A DNA stretch of 64,000 nucleotides from NCBI GenBank assembly GCA_036768485.1, contig JAVLUZ010000352.1, forward strand, positions 62,001 to 126,000. Reading direction: 5' to 3'. Within the stretch, counting starts at the first letter, position 1, and the number at the start of each line of letters is the position of its first letter. The stretch comes from Mermis nigrescens. Its lineage: Eukaryota; Nematoda; Enoplea; Mermithida; Mermithidae. The notes beneath the pieces are model-generated. The model ran no database searches and had not been told where the DNA came from. It worked only from the letters and a program-made list of their open reading frames with translations. Both the position numbers and the translations under genes were made by a program. This document shows, piece after piece, positions 1 through 11,965 of the stretch.

Positions 1-835
1 AATTATCCTGGTGGAATTCTAATGCGCCAAAACGGCACGGCTAAGGCGAAAATCAAGATGTTGAGACTTTAACTATCCGGAAATTCGACTTAAGACTATA
101 CGAGTATATGCTCCTTTATTTTCAATCATTGCGGGACGTTCGTTTTTGCAGTGCAATGTTCGAAAATGTCGATATGCACAGTGTAGTAACGTTTAACAAG
201 TTCTGTTCAAGTAAAACCTTGTATTACACACTAAATTACTGGATTTTCGCACCAAATTTCGCACCAAAGCACCGAATTTCGTACAAAATCAGTGATTTTT
301 GCACCGAATTTCGGGGGCCCTAATTATTAGCCACATTTAGTTTATAGATTGAGAAGCAAGCATTATACGTACACCGTACACGATGCTTAGCGAAGTGTGC
401 TTGAGAAAAGCACCAGTGGATAGCGGGCGGACAAGAATTGCATAATGGATGTTGTTTGGCGCCACTCTATATATGTGTTCACATTATTTATTAGAATATT
501 GATTTTTAAAGCAATATGAACTCGAAAAAATATTGATGAAAATTATAGCGATGTACCGACAGTCTCGCACGACTGACAAATAGAATTAAAGATGAATCTT
601 TTAGTTAGAAGAAAAATTCCTACGTGACCGATAGTACCATTGAAGGAAAGACGTGAAAAACGTATTTTTGATTTGCATTCTCGCCCCTCCTTTTTTAAAA
701 TTAAAAATCGAAATTTCCCATTCATCTCAGATCAATATCCTTCCTGATGCACTTGCTTCGCAGCAGATTTTAAGCTTGTTAGATACAAATTTGCATTGAT
801 TTTGGAAAAATATACTGCAGATCAGACATGCACAG
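1..835. other. AT-rich DNA with no recognisable gene
   Basis: No supported coding exon, RNA gene or transposon end was seen. Around 249-315 a short motif (GCACCRAATTTCG) recurs three times within about 65 bases as a degenerate direct repeat. Short open frames here show no domain or splice context. Confidence 0.5.
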
Positions 836-1195
836 CACGGGAAATCTTGGAGGGGTCGAAATTTTAAAGTGCCTTTTTTGGGCTCAAAAATGGTGGATAT
901 GCATCGAAAACGTCGTTTTTCGGCATTTCTGACGTTGCACTATCTTTCTAGAACATGAAATCAACAATTTCAAAAAAATAAAAAAGTTAATTAAATTAAA
1001 CAAAATATACTTAAAACATAAGTATATGGCGTGGAGCGCCGAAAATTTGGCACTTTTGTGCAAATAGATGCTTAAAAACGCTCCAAAAGCACGTGTTCTA
1101 CGAGTTTTTAGAAAACTTTTGGAAAACCGGGAATTCTAGGGGTTGAAAAAATTTTAAAATTTTCCTGGGGGTTTGTGAATAACCCCAGATCATGT
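836..1195 (+). repeat. R4 dispersed repeat copy
   Basis: This copy shares with 11640-11965, 44925-45190 and 58660-59670 the order: 'ggg-tc-gaaa-ttt', an AACGTCGTTTTTCGGC-like segment, 'ttctagaacat', then a GGCGT-GAGCGCC near-palindrome at about 1028 followed by 'gaaaatttggcac'. No coding capacity was seen, so it is probably a non-autonomous mobile element. Confidence 0.55.
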
Positions 1196-1369
1196 ATGCT
1201 ACGTATTGATATTTTCGGTCATTTTCTGCACGACACTGCTCCTTAATATCATTGATAAAATATTTTGTACCAAATTTTTTTCAGTCATATATGTTAAGAT
1301 GCGAAATAAGAATTGAAAGCTTTTATAATTTTCTTGCAGTAAAGTGCTCATTACGGTGCATTACTAAGA

Positions 1370-1461
1370 AGTGTAGACCCCCAGAATTCTATTTTTAGTA
1401 ACATTGTTGGCAATCTGACCCATCCTAACCCCCCAGAATTTCGGTGCTGCCCACGTATAGC
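1370..1461 (-). repeat. R2 dispersed repeat fragment
   Basis: The segment 'agacccccagaattctatttt' to 'cggtgctgcccacgta' closely matches 43600-43690. It belongs to the R2 family found near 2805, 18125, 31090, 34270, 37560, 51520, 55240, 56490 and 59840. No protein is encoded. Confidence 0.55.
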
Positions 1462-2165
1462 GTAGTCCAATGTTTATTTGCTTGTTTTGCAAAATTTTAT
1501 ACGGTAATAACGATCTCTTTTTAATCCAGGACTTGTCACCTAAAAGCACATAGTCCGAGTTTTATCGCAAAATTTTTTAAAAAATTTTTGCCTAAATGAT
1601 GATACCTTAGAGCTGGAAGGAAAATTTGAACAAAAATTTGGGCACAAAAAGCAGATTAAGAATATTGCACACTTGAAAAAGCAAATTTTAGGACCTGAAA
1701 ACGTCTTTTAACAAAAATCCATGACTTCGTTGATCAATTTTGTTACTATTAAAAACTATCGAATATCACCGAGGCAATTATGAGTCCCACTTATTGTACC
1801 TTTGCGTCGAAACATTTCTAACTTATTAAATTAAATTTTTTTTAACCTTGTATTTGACTCCCTAAAAGCTAAAAATTTTAGCGATCAACACGCATGTGTT
1901 ATCAAAATCGCCATTTCGGAGAAAATTCTTTAAAAAAAGTATTTTGCGTCGAAACTCGGATTATATAGCTTTAGGCGGAAAGTCCTCGATTCAGAAGAAA
2001 CCTTTCCATTGTCAAATAACTTAATAAACAAGAAAACATGTAATGGACAACGCCCTTAAAAAAGTTCTCATTACTAATTTTGTTTGATCGATTTTTAATT
2101 AATTAATTATTAATTTTATTAATACATCATATTTAATTACTTAATTAATTAATTTCTATTGGGCG

Positions 2166-2226
2166 TTTGATTGACAGATCTTCTACAATATAATTTGTCG
2201 GCAAACACATTTGATTGACAGATCTA
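2166..2226. repeat. Direct repeat TTTGATTGACAGATCT
   Basis: The 16-base string TTTGATTGACAGATCT occurs twice, about 45 bases apart, next to an ATTAATTAATTA-rich tract at 2095-2155. Its role is unknown. It could be a replication-slippage duplicate or a remnant of a mobile-element end. Confidence 0.6.
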
Positions 2227-2260
2227 TTCATATTACCAATTTTAATCATCCTTCCGGGGC

Positions 2261-2516
2261 CATACCTGGACGTGGGGAGTTCGGAGGGTATGCACTCTTC
2301 AGAAACCGAAATACCCCCAAAAACCAAAATACCCTCCAGAATTCAATTTTTTAAAATTTTTCCCGTTTTTCTCGCAATTTTTTGATGCCAATGGATAGTG
2401 CTCGATGAGAAACGTTGAAAAATGTTGTTTTTTCAGCATACCACCATTTTTGAGGCCATTTTTTGACCTTTGAAAAAATCTTGCGCCCCTCCAGAACTTT
2501 GGTGCCGCCCACCTAT
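2261..2516 (+). mobile_element. MITE-1 copy a
   Basis: It begins CATACCTGGACGTGG and ends GGTGCCGCCCACCTATG, so the termini are imperfect inverted repeats. The core contains the family hallmark 'gatgccaatggatagtgctc'. Flanking octamers TCCGGGGC and TCCAGGAC match at 6 of 8 positions, consistent with a decayed 8-bp target duplication. It is non-coding. Confidence 0.75.
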
Positions 2517-2799
2517 GTCCAGGACTGTCGATCATCAAGCACAAAATGCATTAATTACCTAAATTATGATCAATTAATTGAATATATTTCTTATCAATAG
2601 CCACCGAAATGCGCGAAGGAACCGTCGGCTAAAGTAATAAAAAGAAGCGTCGATGATATCGGCAAGAGGCGAAATTTTTCTCGTATTTTCGACGCATTCA
2701 ACAACGAGAACGTTGTGGACGTTTTGTCGAAAGAATTGACGATTTTTGATTTGAAGGGCGAACAAGCGAAAGCTGAAGGTATGTTTTTTTACACGTAGC

Positions 2800-2950
2800 A
2801 TAGGATGGTTCGGGGTAGACACAAAAGCAAAGGTTGTGAGCAGCCAAATTCTGAGGGTCCGATAAAGCAAAATCGCCAAAAAATAGCACACAGATTCAAA
2901 TCTGGGATCATCGATTTGGGGGATGGCCGCCGGATTCTTAGGGGTTCACA
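2800..2950 (-). repeat. R2 dispersed repeat copy
   Basis: The segment contains 'gcagccaaattctgagggtcc', 'aaatcgccaaaaaatagcac' and 'ggattcttaggggttc', in the order shared with 31100-31265 and 55240-55350. It has no coding content. Confidence 0.5.
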
Positions 2951-3672
2951 TCATAAATGATCTTGCGAAGGGGTTTTCGTCGACAGAAAGGTTTTAACCC
3001 TCCCAGAAAGTTTTTCACCCCCCCTGAATTTACGATTTATCAAAAGTTTCCTAAAATTTTGTAGAAAAAGCGCGTTATAAGCTTCTTTAGCTTTTATTTG
3101 CTCAAAAGTGTCAGATTTTCGGCGCGTCTTGCCATATACTTATTTTTGTGACTGTATTTCGTTCAATTTATTCAAATTTCTTTGTTTTTAAAGTTTTTAT
3201 ATTTTCATGGTCCAGAAAAATAAAGCATCATAAGAAACGCCGAAAATGTCGCGTTTCTACCATTTTTGTGCCCAAACAGATACATAATAACCCCCCAGAA
3301 TTCCCATATTGTGCAGTGCATGTCTGGTCCAGATCCCCCCAGACATCGACGCCCGTGCGTGCAGAGAGGGAAACTCGCAGATTAAGAATTTTATTTTTTT
3401 TTGCAATTTTCCGGCTATTTTTATAAAGCTTGATGAAACTCGTCGAAAAGTGATTTTAGTGCCCCCTGTCACCTATTTTCTCGCCTGTCCCGTTTTTGAC
3501 CTCAAACTTTTTGGACTAAGCCATGATATCAAGTTCTTCTCTGCTAATGCCGTTTTAGTAACGAGAAGTAATTGCATGAATGGCATTAATTGTCGGCGTG
3601 CTATTTAACATCCTACATGTGAAATTTCGATGATATCATAAATATTATATATCAGCACGCGATTTTGAAAAT

Positions 3673-5102
3673 CAGTGCCCAAATTAAATAAAGAAATCGG
3701 GCTTAAAATTTGAGCGTGGCTCAAACCAAGCTCGCTAAGCGTAGCTTAACCCTCCGTTTACCATCATCTTTTTGCAGTCGAAGTGCACAATCATAGCAAA
3801 AACTCATAGTCCATATGGAGCTATCCTTCTCTACCTGCTGTGACAGTTATTACTTTCATTTAGTGCAATTTTTTATGCTCTTTCTAAATATGTATGTTAT
3901 TTCCTGTGAAAATTATTTTTGAAAGAGGAACAATTAAAAAACTATTACAATGTATAAGAATAGGCGCCTGGTGGATATCCATGCAAAAACAAGAAAAATA
4001 GATTTCTGTTGCCTTAAACACAACCGGGGGTTGCATTTGAAAAGCTGGAATGGAATAAACCACTATATTTTTTATTAGAACCTTATTTCCCCAACCTAAG
4101 TTTTTGTGATATCACTGAAAATAGGCCAAAAAATGCTTGTTTTTTACTTCTCTATAACTTCTCATCAAGCTTAACCATTAAAACGATGTAACTGAAGCCA
4201 AAACGAGGCTAAACAAAGTTTTGGACACATGGATAAGGGAGAACAGAAGCATGTCAATAAAATGATTCATTATGCCTTCGGTATAGGGAACAGTAAACGG
4301 AGGGTTAAGCCAGTCCGAATAATAGTTGTGGTTTAAGCCTGGCTCAAGTTCCTGTTCAATTTTTGAAAGTAAAGCCAGGCTTGCGGCAGGCGAAGTTAGG
4401 TAAATAGCGAGAATGCGTCACATCACAATGTTATATGCACATTGCTTCTAAATTTGGAAATGTGCATTCGCACGTTGCGTTCTGTACCTAATAAATAAAC
4501 CTATGAATCAGTGATGTATACACATGTACATTTTATATCAGTCATGCACACGCAAACATACATAACGTGCAACACTTATTTCAAAAGTATTCATTTAATG
4601 TTGATTTCTTGAAACTTTTCCAGTCTTTACGGCGAGCGCGTACATTTGCCATTCGCTTGTAAACATCGCTCACTAAAAAAATGCACATATTTTGCTCTTT
4701 TGAAACAAAGAAACATTTTTCCATTGATTTAATTTCCCTGCCTTTTATACAGTCGTTGAAGTATGAACCTTCATTCTCTAATCAAATTCGTTTGATTGTT
4801 TAGAGAAATAAGAAAAATGTTCTGATAAATCATCGGTAGATGGACTTATGACCGCCCTGCAGCAGTCTCGACTTCTTAATAGATTTGTACACAAATTCTT
4901 GAACAAGATAATCCTAAACTTTTTATTAACACCGGTTTTACCAAGCCAGGCTTAAGCCTGGCTTGAACCTAAGAAGTCAGCTTGATCTTGGGTTGTGTTT
5001 TAAGTCAGGCTTACACCATACTTTAATGAAACCGATAAGCCTGGCTTAAGCCACGCTTAACGTTAAGCTTGGCTTAAACCTGCGTTTTGAATTCGGGCCC
5101 AG
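3673..5102. mobile_element. hAT-like non-autonomous element with AAGCCAGGCTTA subterminal repeats
   Basis: Termini read CAGTGCCCAAATT on the left and, in reverse complement, CTGGGCCCGAATT on the right. Many copies of AAGCCTGGCTT in both orientations lie inside both ends (for example 4340-4385, 4945-5070). Terminal CA..TG-like repeats with subterminal motif arrays are typical of hAT elements. No transposase frame is visible. A piggyBac-like element interrupts it at 3750-4304. A fragment of the same family lies at 14430-14650. Confidence 0.6.
3750..4304. mobile_element. piggyBac-like MITE with TTAA target sites
   Basis: A perfect 12-bp inverted repeat CCCTCCGTTTAC / GTAAACGGAGGG is flanked on both sides by TTAA (3746-3749 and 4305-4308). 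That combination is diagnostic of piggyBac-type insertion. At 555 bp with no transposase frame it is non-autonomous. Related, more decayed copies are at about 55700-56197 and 60737-61221. Confidence 0.82.
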
Positions 5103-5266
5103 GATTATATCTCAATTGATAGCCTATAAATTAATTTAAACAAGTATATTTACCATGTCAAGATCAAATGTGAGGAATCATCGGATACAAAAAGCTTATT
5201 AACTGACCCCTCAGGTCGGCTGACCCCTCCTCACAGGTCGGTCATCTTTTGATTTCTGATCCTGAC

Positions 5267-7083
5267 TAGGGATGTTCGCTTCCAGCTTTTTCGAAAAAGT
5301 CGGTTTCGATTCCGGTTCTTAGAAAATTAAAACATCGGTTCCGGTTCTTATGAAAATTAGATCCGACGGTTCCGATTCCGGCGGTTCCGGTCTTTCGATT
5401 ATCGGTTCCTGTAGCAAGTACTTAGGCTTTATAAACTCGTATGTGACTTTGTCGAATGTGGAAAATTATTATATAATAAAATCCAATAAAGTTGCGTCAT
5501 CCGTGTACTATGCTGCATAAAAGCTGTAGGTCTAATTGTATTTTATATCTTTTTAAATCTCTTTCAATCTATTTGCTTCACGTTTTACTGAAATATCCAA
5601 GTACTGTGTTTTTTCTAATTTAGGCGACGAAGCAATGAAATAAAATATGTAATGCTACCTTGAAATTCATAGTAACTCTTTCGTAGTACATTCATTTCAT
5701 CCTAAATTACAATGAAAGGTTGAGTAATGCGCCGAATTTTTGAGCAAAATCAGCGCTAAAAGGACTATCAAGGGTAGAATTATATTTAGTTGAGAGTTAG
5801 TCATCTTATAAACGAATTATCATCAGCGAAGTAATGTCATTCCTCGCAGCACACGACGCATCCGTTCTTTAAAAACATTAAGATGCAAGAAAAGGATTTT
5901 TAAATTTTTTCAGTATTTGTTTTTCAGACGGAGTTCATTTCAAAGCAGAGATTTTTGCATTGAGAAATTCATTTGAATTTGTGAAGAAACGTCCTTAATG
6001 CTATCTTTGTTGCATCAAAACGTCCTTTAAAAGTGAAAATGCGGTGCGTCGGAATATCCGTTATATTAAAACCGAATGAGGAATAAAAATAACTTAAATT
6101 CTTGCTCCTTTCTTTATAAACATTTGTCTAGATTTAACCCGAAACTGATAAAGATTTTAGCAGAATATTTCTTGGACGTTCGCTAAAAAAGCTACATAAT
6201 TAAAGCTGAGATCGCCTTTTTTGTCCCTAAAAGCTTTATTCAAGCCAGATAATATTCGTAAGACACAAAAATTAGATTTCTGACATAAAGTCAGCTAGGA
6301 AAAAATAAAGTCATTGATAAGTGGCGGAAAGCGCCGGATAAATTACAGAAATTATGCTAAACAATAGACCAATAGCATTTGAAAAATAATTTTTTCCACA
6401 TCTCGCTAGCTACATGGGCTTACGAGTTGGCGCGCATCCTCCTACTTGGACCAGTAGAGAAAAAATACCTGTATCGCATACCTTGCTCGTGTTATTAGAA
6501 ATAAGGAAAATTAATTAGAATATTTATCAGATTACACGTAAAATTATAATTATACATGCTCAATTTTTATTTTATTTCATTTATTTTATTTATCCTCTCA
6601 CTCAAACAATTCTGTGATCATTTAACCACCTAAATCAAAATTTCTCAGCTTCAAAAGTTGGAGTCCAAGTACGTACAACGGCTTGTGCATCTGGAGAGTT
6701 AGGACTATGTTTAAAGAAACTCGTAAAATAATCTAAAAATTTCGTACAACGATACAGTAAAAGCTGATTTTAGTGCAAAATGTAGCGCGTCTCAACAGAA
6801 TTGTTCACAAGATTATGTTATCGCCCATATTCTTCTCCCTTAGCTTTTATGGTAAAATCTTATAATGTCTGTTTCTGTCTTTTCTTAACGATAATTTTTA
6901 TCCTTTTTAGTAACCGAGAACCGAACAAAAAACATCGGCTCCGGTCCCAGTTACTGAAAGATGAAAACATCGGTTCCGGTTCCAGTTAGTGAAAAATTGA
7001 AAAATCGCATATCAGTTCCGGTTCCGGTTCCAAAAAGGGTCGGTTCCAGCCGGTTCCGGTTCCGGTTAACCGGCCCATTCTAA
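5267..7083. mobile_element. hAT-like element with CGGTTCCGG subterminal arrays
   Basis: Dense repeats of CGGTTCCGGTTC occur at both ends (5305-5410 and 6920-7075) in opposite orientations, between terminal TAGGGATG and CATTCTA. Flanking octamers ATCCTGAC and ATCACAAC match at 5 of 8. The 1.4-kb interior is AT-rich and shows no intact transposase, so this appears to be a decayed or non-autonomous copy. Confidence 0.55.
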
Positions 7084-7659
7084 TCACAACCATCCAAATA
7101 GGAAGAAACTCATCCTAACAGAAACATTCTGCGCGCCCATCGCAGTGAGCATACGAGTTCTTGAGAATTGAACCTCCGCACAATGACTATTATCCTCTGC
7201 CAAAAAGCTAGCTGACCCCTAGATTTCTCCAGAAAACCATAGGAATTCTACTGTTTTGAGCCTTTTATTTATTTTTGGACTGACAAAAAGCATTCTATCG
7301 GTATGTCGTTCCGAATAAACATTTTTTAACTAAATTTTGTACAATGTCATAAGATTTTTCGGATTTTGTCAAAATGTGATGTTTAGTCGTCAGAAACGTC
7401 GGAAGATTGTATTTTTGACGTGTACCTGTCATTTTCAAGCTAGAGAATCTCAATTAAGAAAAGATTTTTTGGCCTACTCCCGTCCAATGCTGCTGTTGAA
7501 CATGTGTCACGAGTCATGATGTCATATGGCATCACATCAGCTTAATCTAAGGATGTCAATAAGAGCTTTATTGCACTATAACGGTCTTAAAAATCGGTGT
7601 GAACGTTTAGGTATCACATAACTTAATTTACAGTCTTTGGTCGATATTACAAGTACAAT

Positions 7660-7900
7660 CATAGGTGGGCTCCATCAAAATTCTGGAGAAAGGGTGGTGC
7701 AAGATTTTTCAAAGGTCAAAAAATAGTCTTAAAATGGTGGTATGGCGGAAACACACCATGTTTTTTGCGAAAGAACAAAAAAATTCAAAAATTGAATTAT
7801 GAGGGGTGGGGGTGGTATTTTGGTTTCTGGGGGAGGCGGGTATTCGGCCTTCTAGGGAAGTCGCATACCCCAAATCCCTCCTCCCCCACGTTCACGTGTG
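7660..7900 (-). mobile_element. MITE-1 copy b
   Basis: Reverse-oriented copy starting CATAGGTGGGC and ending 'cacgttcacgtgtg'. Flanking octamers AGTACAAT and AGTACAAC match at 7 of 8, a near-perfect 8-bp target duplication. Part of the core ('atggatagtg' region) is replaced or lost. Confidence 0.75.
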
Positions 7901-8239
7901 AGTACAACTAATTGTTGTTTTTTTCTGAATCGTTCATATTCGTGTCTGGCCACAAGGACGGAGTCAGGAGCGAGTTGGAGCGGGCCCCCCTCCGTCGTCA
8001 AGATAGAATTGGGCGCAGTGGAGAATAATGTGTTTTTTATGGTTTGAGCTATTTTTTATCTTGAGTTTTCGAATAATTCTTTTGGATCGCGCTGAGCAAA
8101 TGCTTACCGCTATAAAAATCTTACTTTTGCATCAGAAGTGTAGGTTATGTAAAGAATAAGGAGTTTTTAGATGTTAACATAATTTCTCTAGTACTTATCC
8201 AATGCTTTGTACCATTCAAGTAACGCTTCGAATTTAGGT

Positions 8240-8672
8240 GGGGTCTCGACCATTTTTATGGGATGGGGGAGGGTAAGTGACCTCTAATTTTTGGCCAAAA
8301 ACGGCCGTAAAACGCTTAAAAACAGCCGAAAAATTCGATTTTTTAAAAAATCGGAGGGGGGGATAAAATTTCTTGGCTTTGGAAGGGGAATGGGGGGACG
8401 TCTGAATTGGGTTGGGATCCTTTTATTCCCCCGTTACATGTATGCTTTGTGCCGATTTTAGCGCTAACTTTGTGCGTTTTCCGTGAGGAGCTTTCGAATT
8501 TTTTTAAACTTTTCCGAATCGCAAACGATTCTGTCTATCAAAAGGCGGCAAAAACCGCTGCTTTAAGCATAAGGACGGATATTTCGGATAATTTCTGACA
8601 CTATGAGGATAATTTTGTGGTTCGCCCGCCCCCTCCTGTCAGAAAATCTTAAATCTACCACTGCCTGGTCAT
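8240..8672 (-). mobile_element. hAT-type MITE fragment (CAGTGGYRGAT family)
   Basis: The right end reads, in reverse complement, GGCAGTGGTAGATTTAAGA, the same terminal style as the element at 52734-52920. The interior shares 'gggggacg', 'gcaaacgattctgtctatc' and 'aaaaccgctgctttaagcat' with 19900-20045. No coding capacity was seen. Confidence 0.45.
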
Positions 8673-8818
8673 CAATCAGGCCTCGCGTACTTGTTATTAT
8701 TTTTTCATTATTCAATTCTTCTACGACCTTCGTGACAAAATTTATCAACAATTTTCAATTTTTTCTTATAAAATTTTCCGTTTTTTCCCAATAAGATGCC
8801 GCGTTTGAACGGAATACC

Positions 8819-9043
8819 ATGGCGGATGGAAACTACACAGGCTTCGCAATTGCATTCGGACCGAAGCACAGGCCGTTTCCAGCTAATAATCAACTTTGTC
8901 TATCATATGCCTTGCTTATTATCATCTTTTTAGCATTCGTTCTTTCCATTTTAATCATCGGAAGCTTGATCGGAACATTAATGTACAGCGTCAAGAAGAG
9001 CTCATTAAGTCGAGAAAAAAGAATGGCATGCTGTCGTGATTAA
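8819..9043 (+). CDS. Possible small single-pass membrane protein (74 aa)
   Basis: The start lies in a good context (ACCATGG). The frame gives a hydrophilic N-terminus with one possible N-glycosylation site (NYT), a long hydrophobic stretch at about residues 28-55 (LLIIIFLAFVLSILIIG core), then a Lys/Arg-rich tail ending CCRD. AATAAA follows at about 9049. A pyrimidine tract ending AATAAG lies upstream at about 8765-8795, so this could be a terminal exon. An upstream out-of-frame ATG at 8794 weakens the call. I do not recognise the family. Chance open frame remains possible. Confidence 0.35.
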   Translation: MADGNYTGFAIAFGPKHRPFPANNQLCLSYALLIIIFLAFVLSILIIGSLIGTLMYSVKKSSLSREKRMACCRD

Positions 9044-10229
9044 TTTCAATAAATTTCCGCCATGTTTTGCGTTTGTGGAGTCGATTTATAAATCGTAAAC
9101 ACTAAAAAAACCAAATCAGGAACGACTTCGTATTAAGCTTACAATATTTACGAAGACTTACATACATAAATACATAGATCCCGAAAGGAGAAAAGATGAA
9201 TTCTTCTGGAAAAAACTTGAAAATACGGTCGAAAACGATCGATTACCAAAGTTTTATTACATAATTGCTCAGATCAGCCTGAAAGTGTGAACTGGGCTAT
9301 TTTCGACATGTTATCAATCATATCATTTCTCAGAACCTTTTATTCGTACATATATGCTCTCGGGGGCTCATTCCAACATAGGTGACGATTTGGCTCGGTT
9401 TTTAGTATGTACGAGCTGGAAATCGAAGAAAATGGCCTAAACTATGTAGCTTTTATTGAGTGTTGCTGATCTCAATACTGCTTAAGATGTTGAAATGCTA
9501 AAACTGTTTAGTTTACTGGATAAGAACTATAGTTTGTTTCACATAAGTTTGCGCATAAATTTTTAAAAATATTTCCGACAATAAGCTCTCAGATTGCGAA
9601 TATAGCACTGATTTGAAATGAGCCACTGAAGATTAACAATTCGTTTCAATGACATGTCTCAGATTTCGATCGAACTGGGTTCGCTAGTATGAGTTATTAG
9701 CCTGTGTAAAATATTTTTGCGTGTTGTCATCTTACTGTATAGATATGGCTTAATGAGATTACGCTTGGTCAAAAGCGTTTCGCTACGTTCGATTGCATTA
9801 AAGACAGTAATACGACGAAGTCAAACTGTTTTTATTTAGCCTAATTATAGAAAAACGGTGTTTTATTTTCTAACTTTTTTCACACTATTGGAAGAAAATT
9901 AAATTATCTATCAGCTTATAACGTATGTAAGGTGGCCGCTAAAAGGTCTTGGTGCTATAAGCCGTCAAACAATAAAAATCTTTGCATTTCGCAAAATTGT
10001 GCCTCAAAACGTTAAAACCGTCAGAATTGTGCAATATTAAGCAAATTTAAGATTAAGCGTATTTATCTTTTTCGGACAAATCTAAATTCGTCGCTTAAAG
10101 TTAAACTACACCGGTGTTATGGGTTAAGGAATAAGACGAACACAAAAAAATCATGAATATTTAATTGGAAGTTTAAAGCCTCAGAAAGACTACCCCCAAT
10201 ACCCCCGCACATGTGTGGCTTCAACACAG
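9044..10229. other. Non-coding AT-rich stretch
   Basis: No supported gene was seen. The piece 9532-9618 ('gtttcacataagtttgcgcataaa...') resembles 44738-44820 in an intron of gene B, so at least part is dispersed repeat. Confidence 0.4.
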
Positions 10230-10576
10230 TGTGCGGCATATATAGATAACGCGCAAACATGCTATGTAGTGCCAATGATGCCTTCAAGAGTTTATGTGCT
10301 ATGAGGGTTCACTTGCATGGTGTAAGATTTATTTACGCAACGATTTGGAAGCAGTCAGCTGATAATTGTTTGATTAACCTAAACTGCTTATACATAGATT
10401 CCTTTAGAGGGATCTATGTCGAAATTGTGAATAACAAGTTCAAAAATCCAGCAACCTATTATTTGTACGCTGACTAACTATGCATTTAATTTCACGTGGT
10501 AAATGAAACACTTCCACGTTAGATTAGTTTTCCAAAACATGGAATTGTTTGCCTCTAGCTGCATCTCGTATGATTG
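10230..10576. repeat. Third copy of the paralogue upstream flank, left part
   Basis: Short blocks 'gaagcagtcagctgat', 'atccagcaacctatt', 'gctgactaactatgcatt', 'atttcacgtggt' and 'gtttgcctct' occur in the same order at 58240-58430 upstream of gene B. Some also occur at 29995-30140 upstream of gene A. It is interrupted by the element at 10577-11400 and resumes at 11405. Confidence 0.5.
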
Positions 10577-11400
10577 TGTCCCGATTGTCCGACATTTCTG
10601 ATCATCCTACCGACCCGATTCCCCGACTTTCCCGTTTATCTGGCTACACATTTAAATGTGACAAGTGGTACTAACCACACGTCAATCACCCGCTGAACGG
10701 TAGCATTAAGGCGGTCCTAATCTATCGATCTGGTTGAATGAGTAAATATAAAAATTAATAAGGTATAGGGTTTATTTAATGTATAAATTATTATACTATC
10801 TGCGTACTTGTTGAAGTATACATGTTAAGAAGCATAATTCTATAATCCCTATTTTTTTAAAAATCAAATACCATGTTAAATTGAATACGCTCACAGAGCT
10901 TGCTAAAATTGTCTTCTTACCTATGTAACTCGCATAATTGAGTCTGGTACATATAATGGTATTATACGTCGGGAAACCTATGCCATATATGTTTTACTAA
11001 GACATCTAATTTGAATTTTCCATTTTTTGCTTCTACTTTTGTAAGTCGGAGCATGGTTTCGTCGTTCATTACACTGGTTAAGTGAATTAATACATACAAA
11101 ACGCATCTATGTTTGTACGTACTACGTGTTGTGCAGTCCGAATGCGTTCCTAAAAATTGATTCGTTTCTTACGCCCGTCAATCAGTAGCATGGACGAAGA
11201 ATCGAGTCAGTCGAAGAATCGGGACGGACGGGAAAACTGGACGAATCGTACAATCGTGAATTTTAAGTGTTTAAAAGTAGCGTCTTATACAATTGGTCGG
11301 AGAAACGAGAATTTCGGGAATCTAAAAATAACCTGCTTTTATCATTAGTCGGAGAATCGGGAGAGTCGGACAATTGGGACGGATTGGAGAATCGGGACAG
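10577..11400. mobile_element. TIR element with TCGGAGAATCGGGA-type subterminal repeats
   Basis: The left end carries GTCCCGATTGTCCGAC and the right end its near-complement GTCGGACAATTGGGAC. Clusters of 'gaatcggga'-like motifs lie at 11195-11230 and 11350-11400, and their complements at 10600-10640. The two halves of the paralogue flank resume on either side, supporting insertion. No transposase was recognised in the interior. Confidence 0.55.
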
Positions 11401-11404
11401 AGCG

Positions 11405-11620
11405 TTTTGTCTGACCTATGCATGCATAATTCGTATTTAATGTGGTGTCACGTCGACGTACTCGTGCTAACATATGCACTTTGGCCAGCGAATTCTTTTT
11501 GATTGGTTTTACGTAAAAATCAACATTAATTAAAGCATATCACATCGAATGATTCTTCCAGACTAGCGCATTCGCTGCGCATAACCGTACACGAGCAGTG
11601 ATTAAAATCAAATATGGTTA
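11405..11620. repeat. Third copy of the paralogue upstream flank, right part
   Basis: The blocks 'ataattcgtatttaatgtgg', 'gacgtactcgtgctaaca', 'ttttacgtaaaaatcaacat' and 'gcgcattcgctg' align with 58455-58620. Together with 10230-10576 this is one segment split by a transposon. Confidence 0.5.
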
Positions 11621-11639
11621 GCGCCATGCATATTCAACG

Positions 11640-11965
11640 TTGGAAATTCTGGGATATCAGGCCCGAAAAATTTCTAAAAATTGCCTCTTTCGGGCTATAG
11701 AACGACGGGTACACGTCAAACACACTTTTTTAGACGTTTCAGATAATGCTCGTTCTTTCTAGAATATAAAAACATTAAAGAAAATTCGAAAAAAATTTAA
11801 AAAGTCAAGAAAATTGAGCCAAAAATAGTCAAAAAATGTGTTCATGGTGCGTAGCGTCTAAACTTTCAGACTTTTGAGCCATAAAATAAGCTAAAAACGC
11901 TTAAAGGTACAGTTTGTACAATTTTTACCAAAACTCGACAATTAGGGGGTTGCAGCTGGGACGAA
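11640..11965 (+). repeat. R4 dispersed repeat copy
   Basis: It contains 'aaattctgggatatcaggcc', 'cacgtcaaacacactttttt', 'tttctagaatataaaaacat' and 'ggtgcgtagcgtctaaactt', in the same order as the other R4 copies. The GGCGC palindrome of the family is degraded here. Confidence 0.55.
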
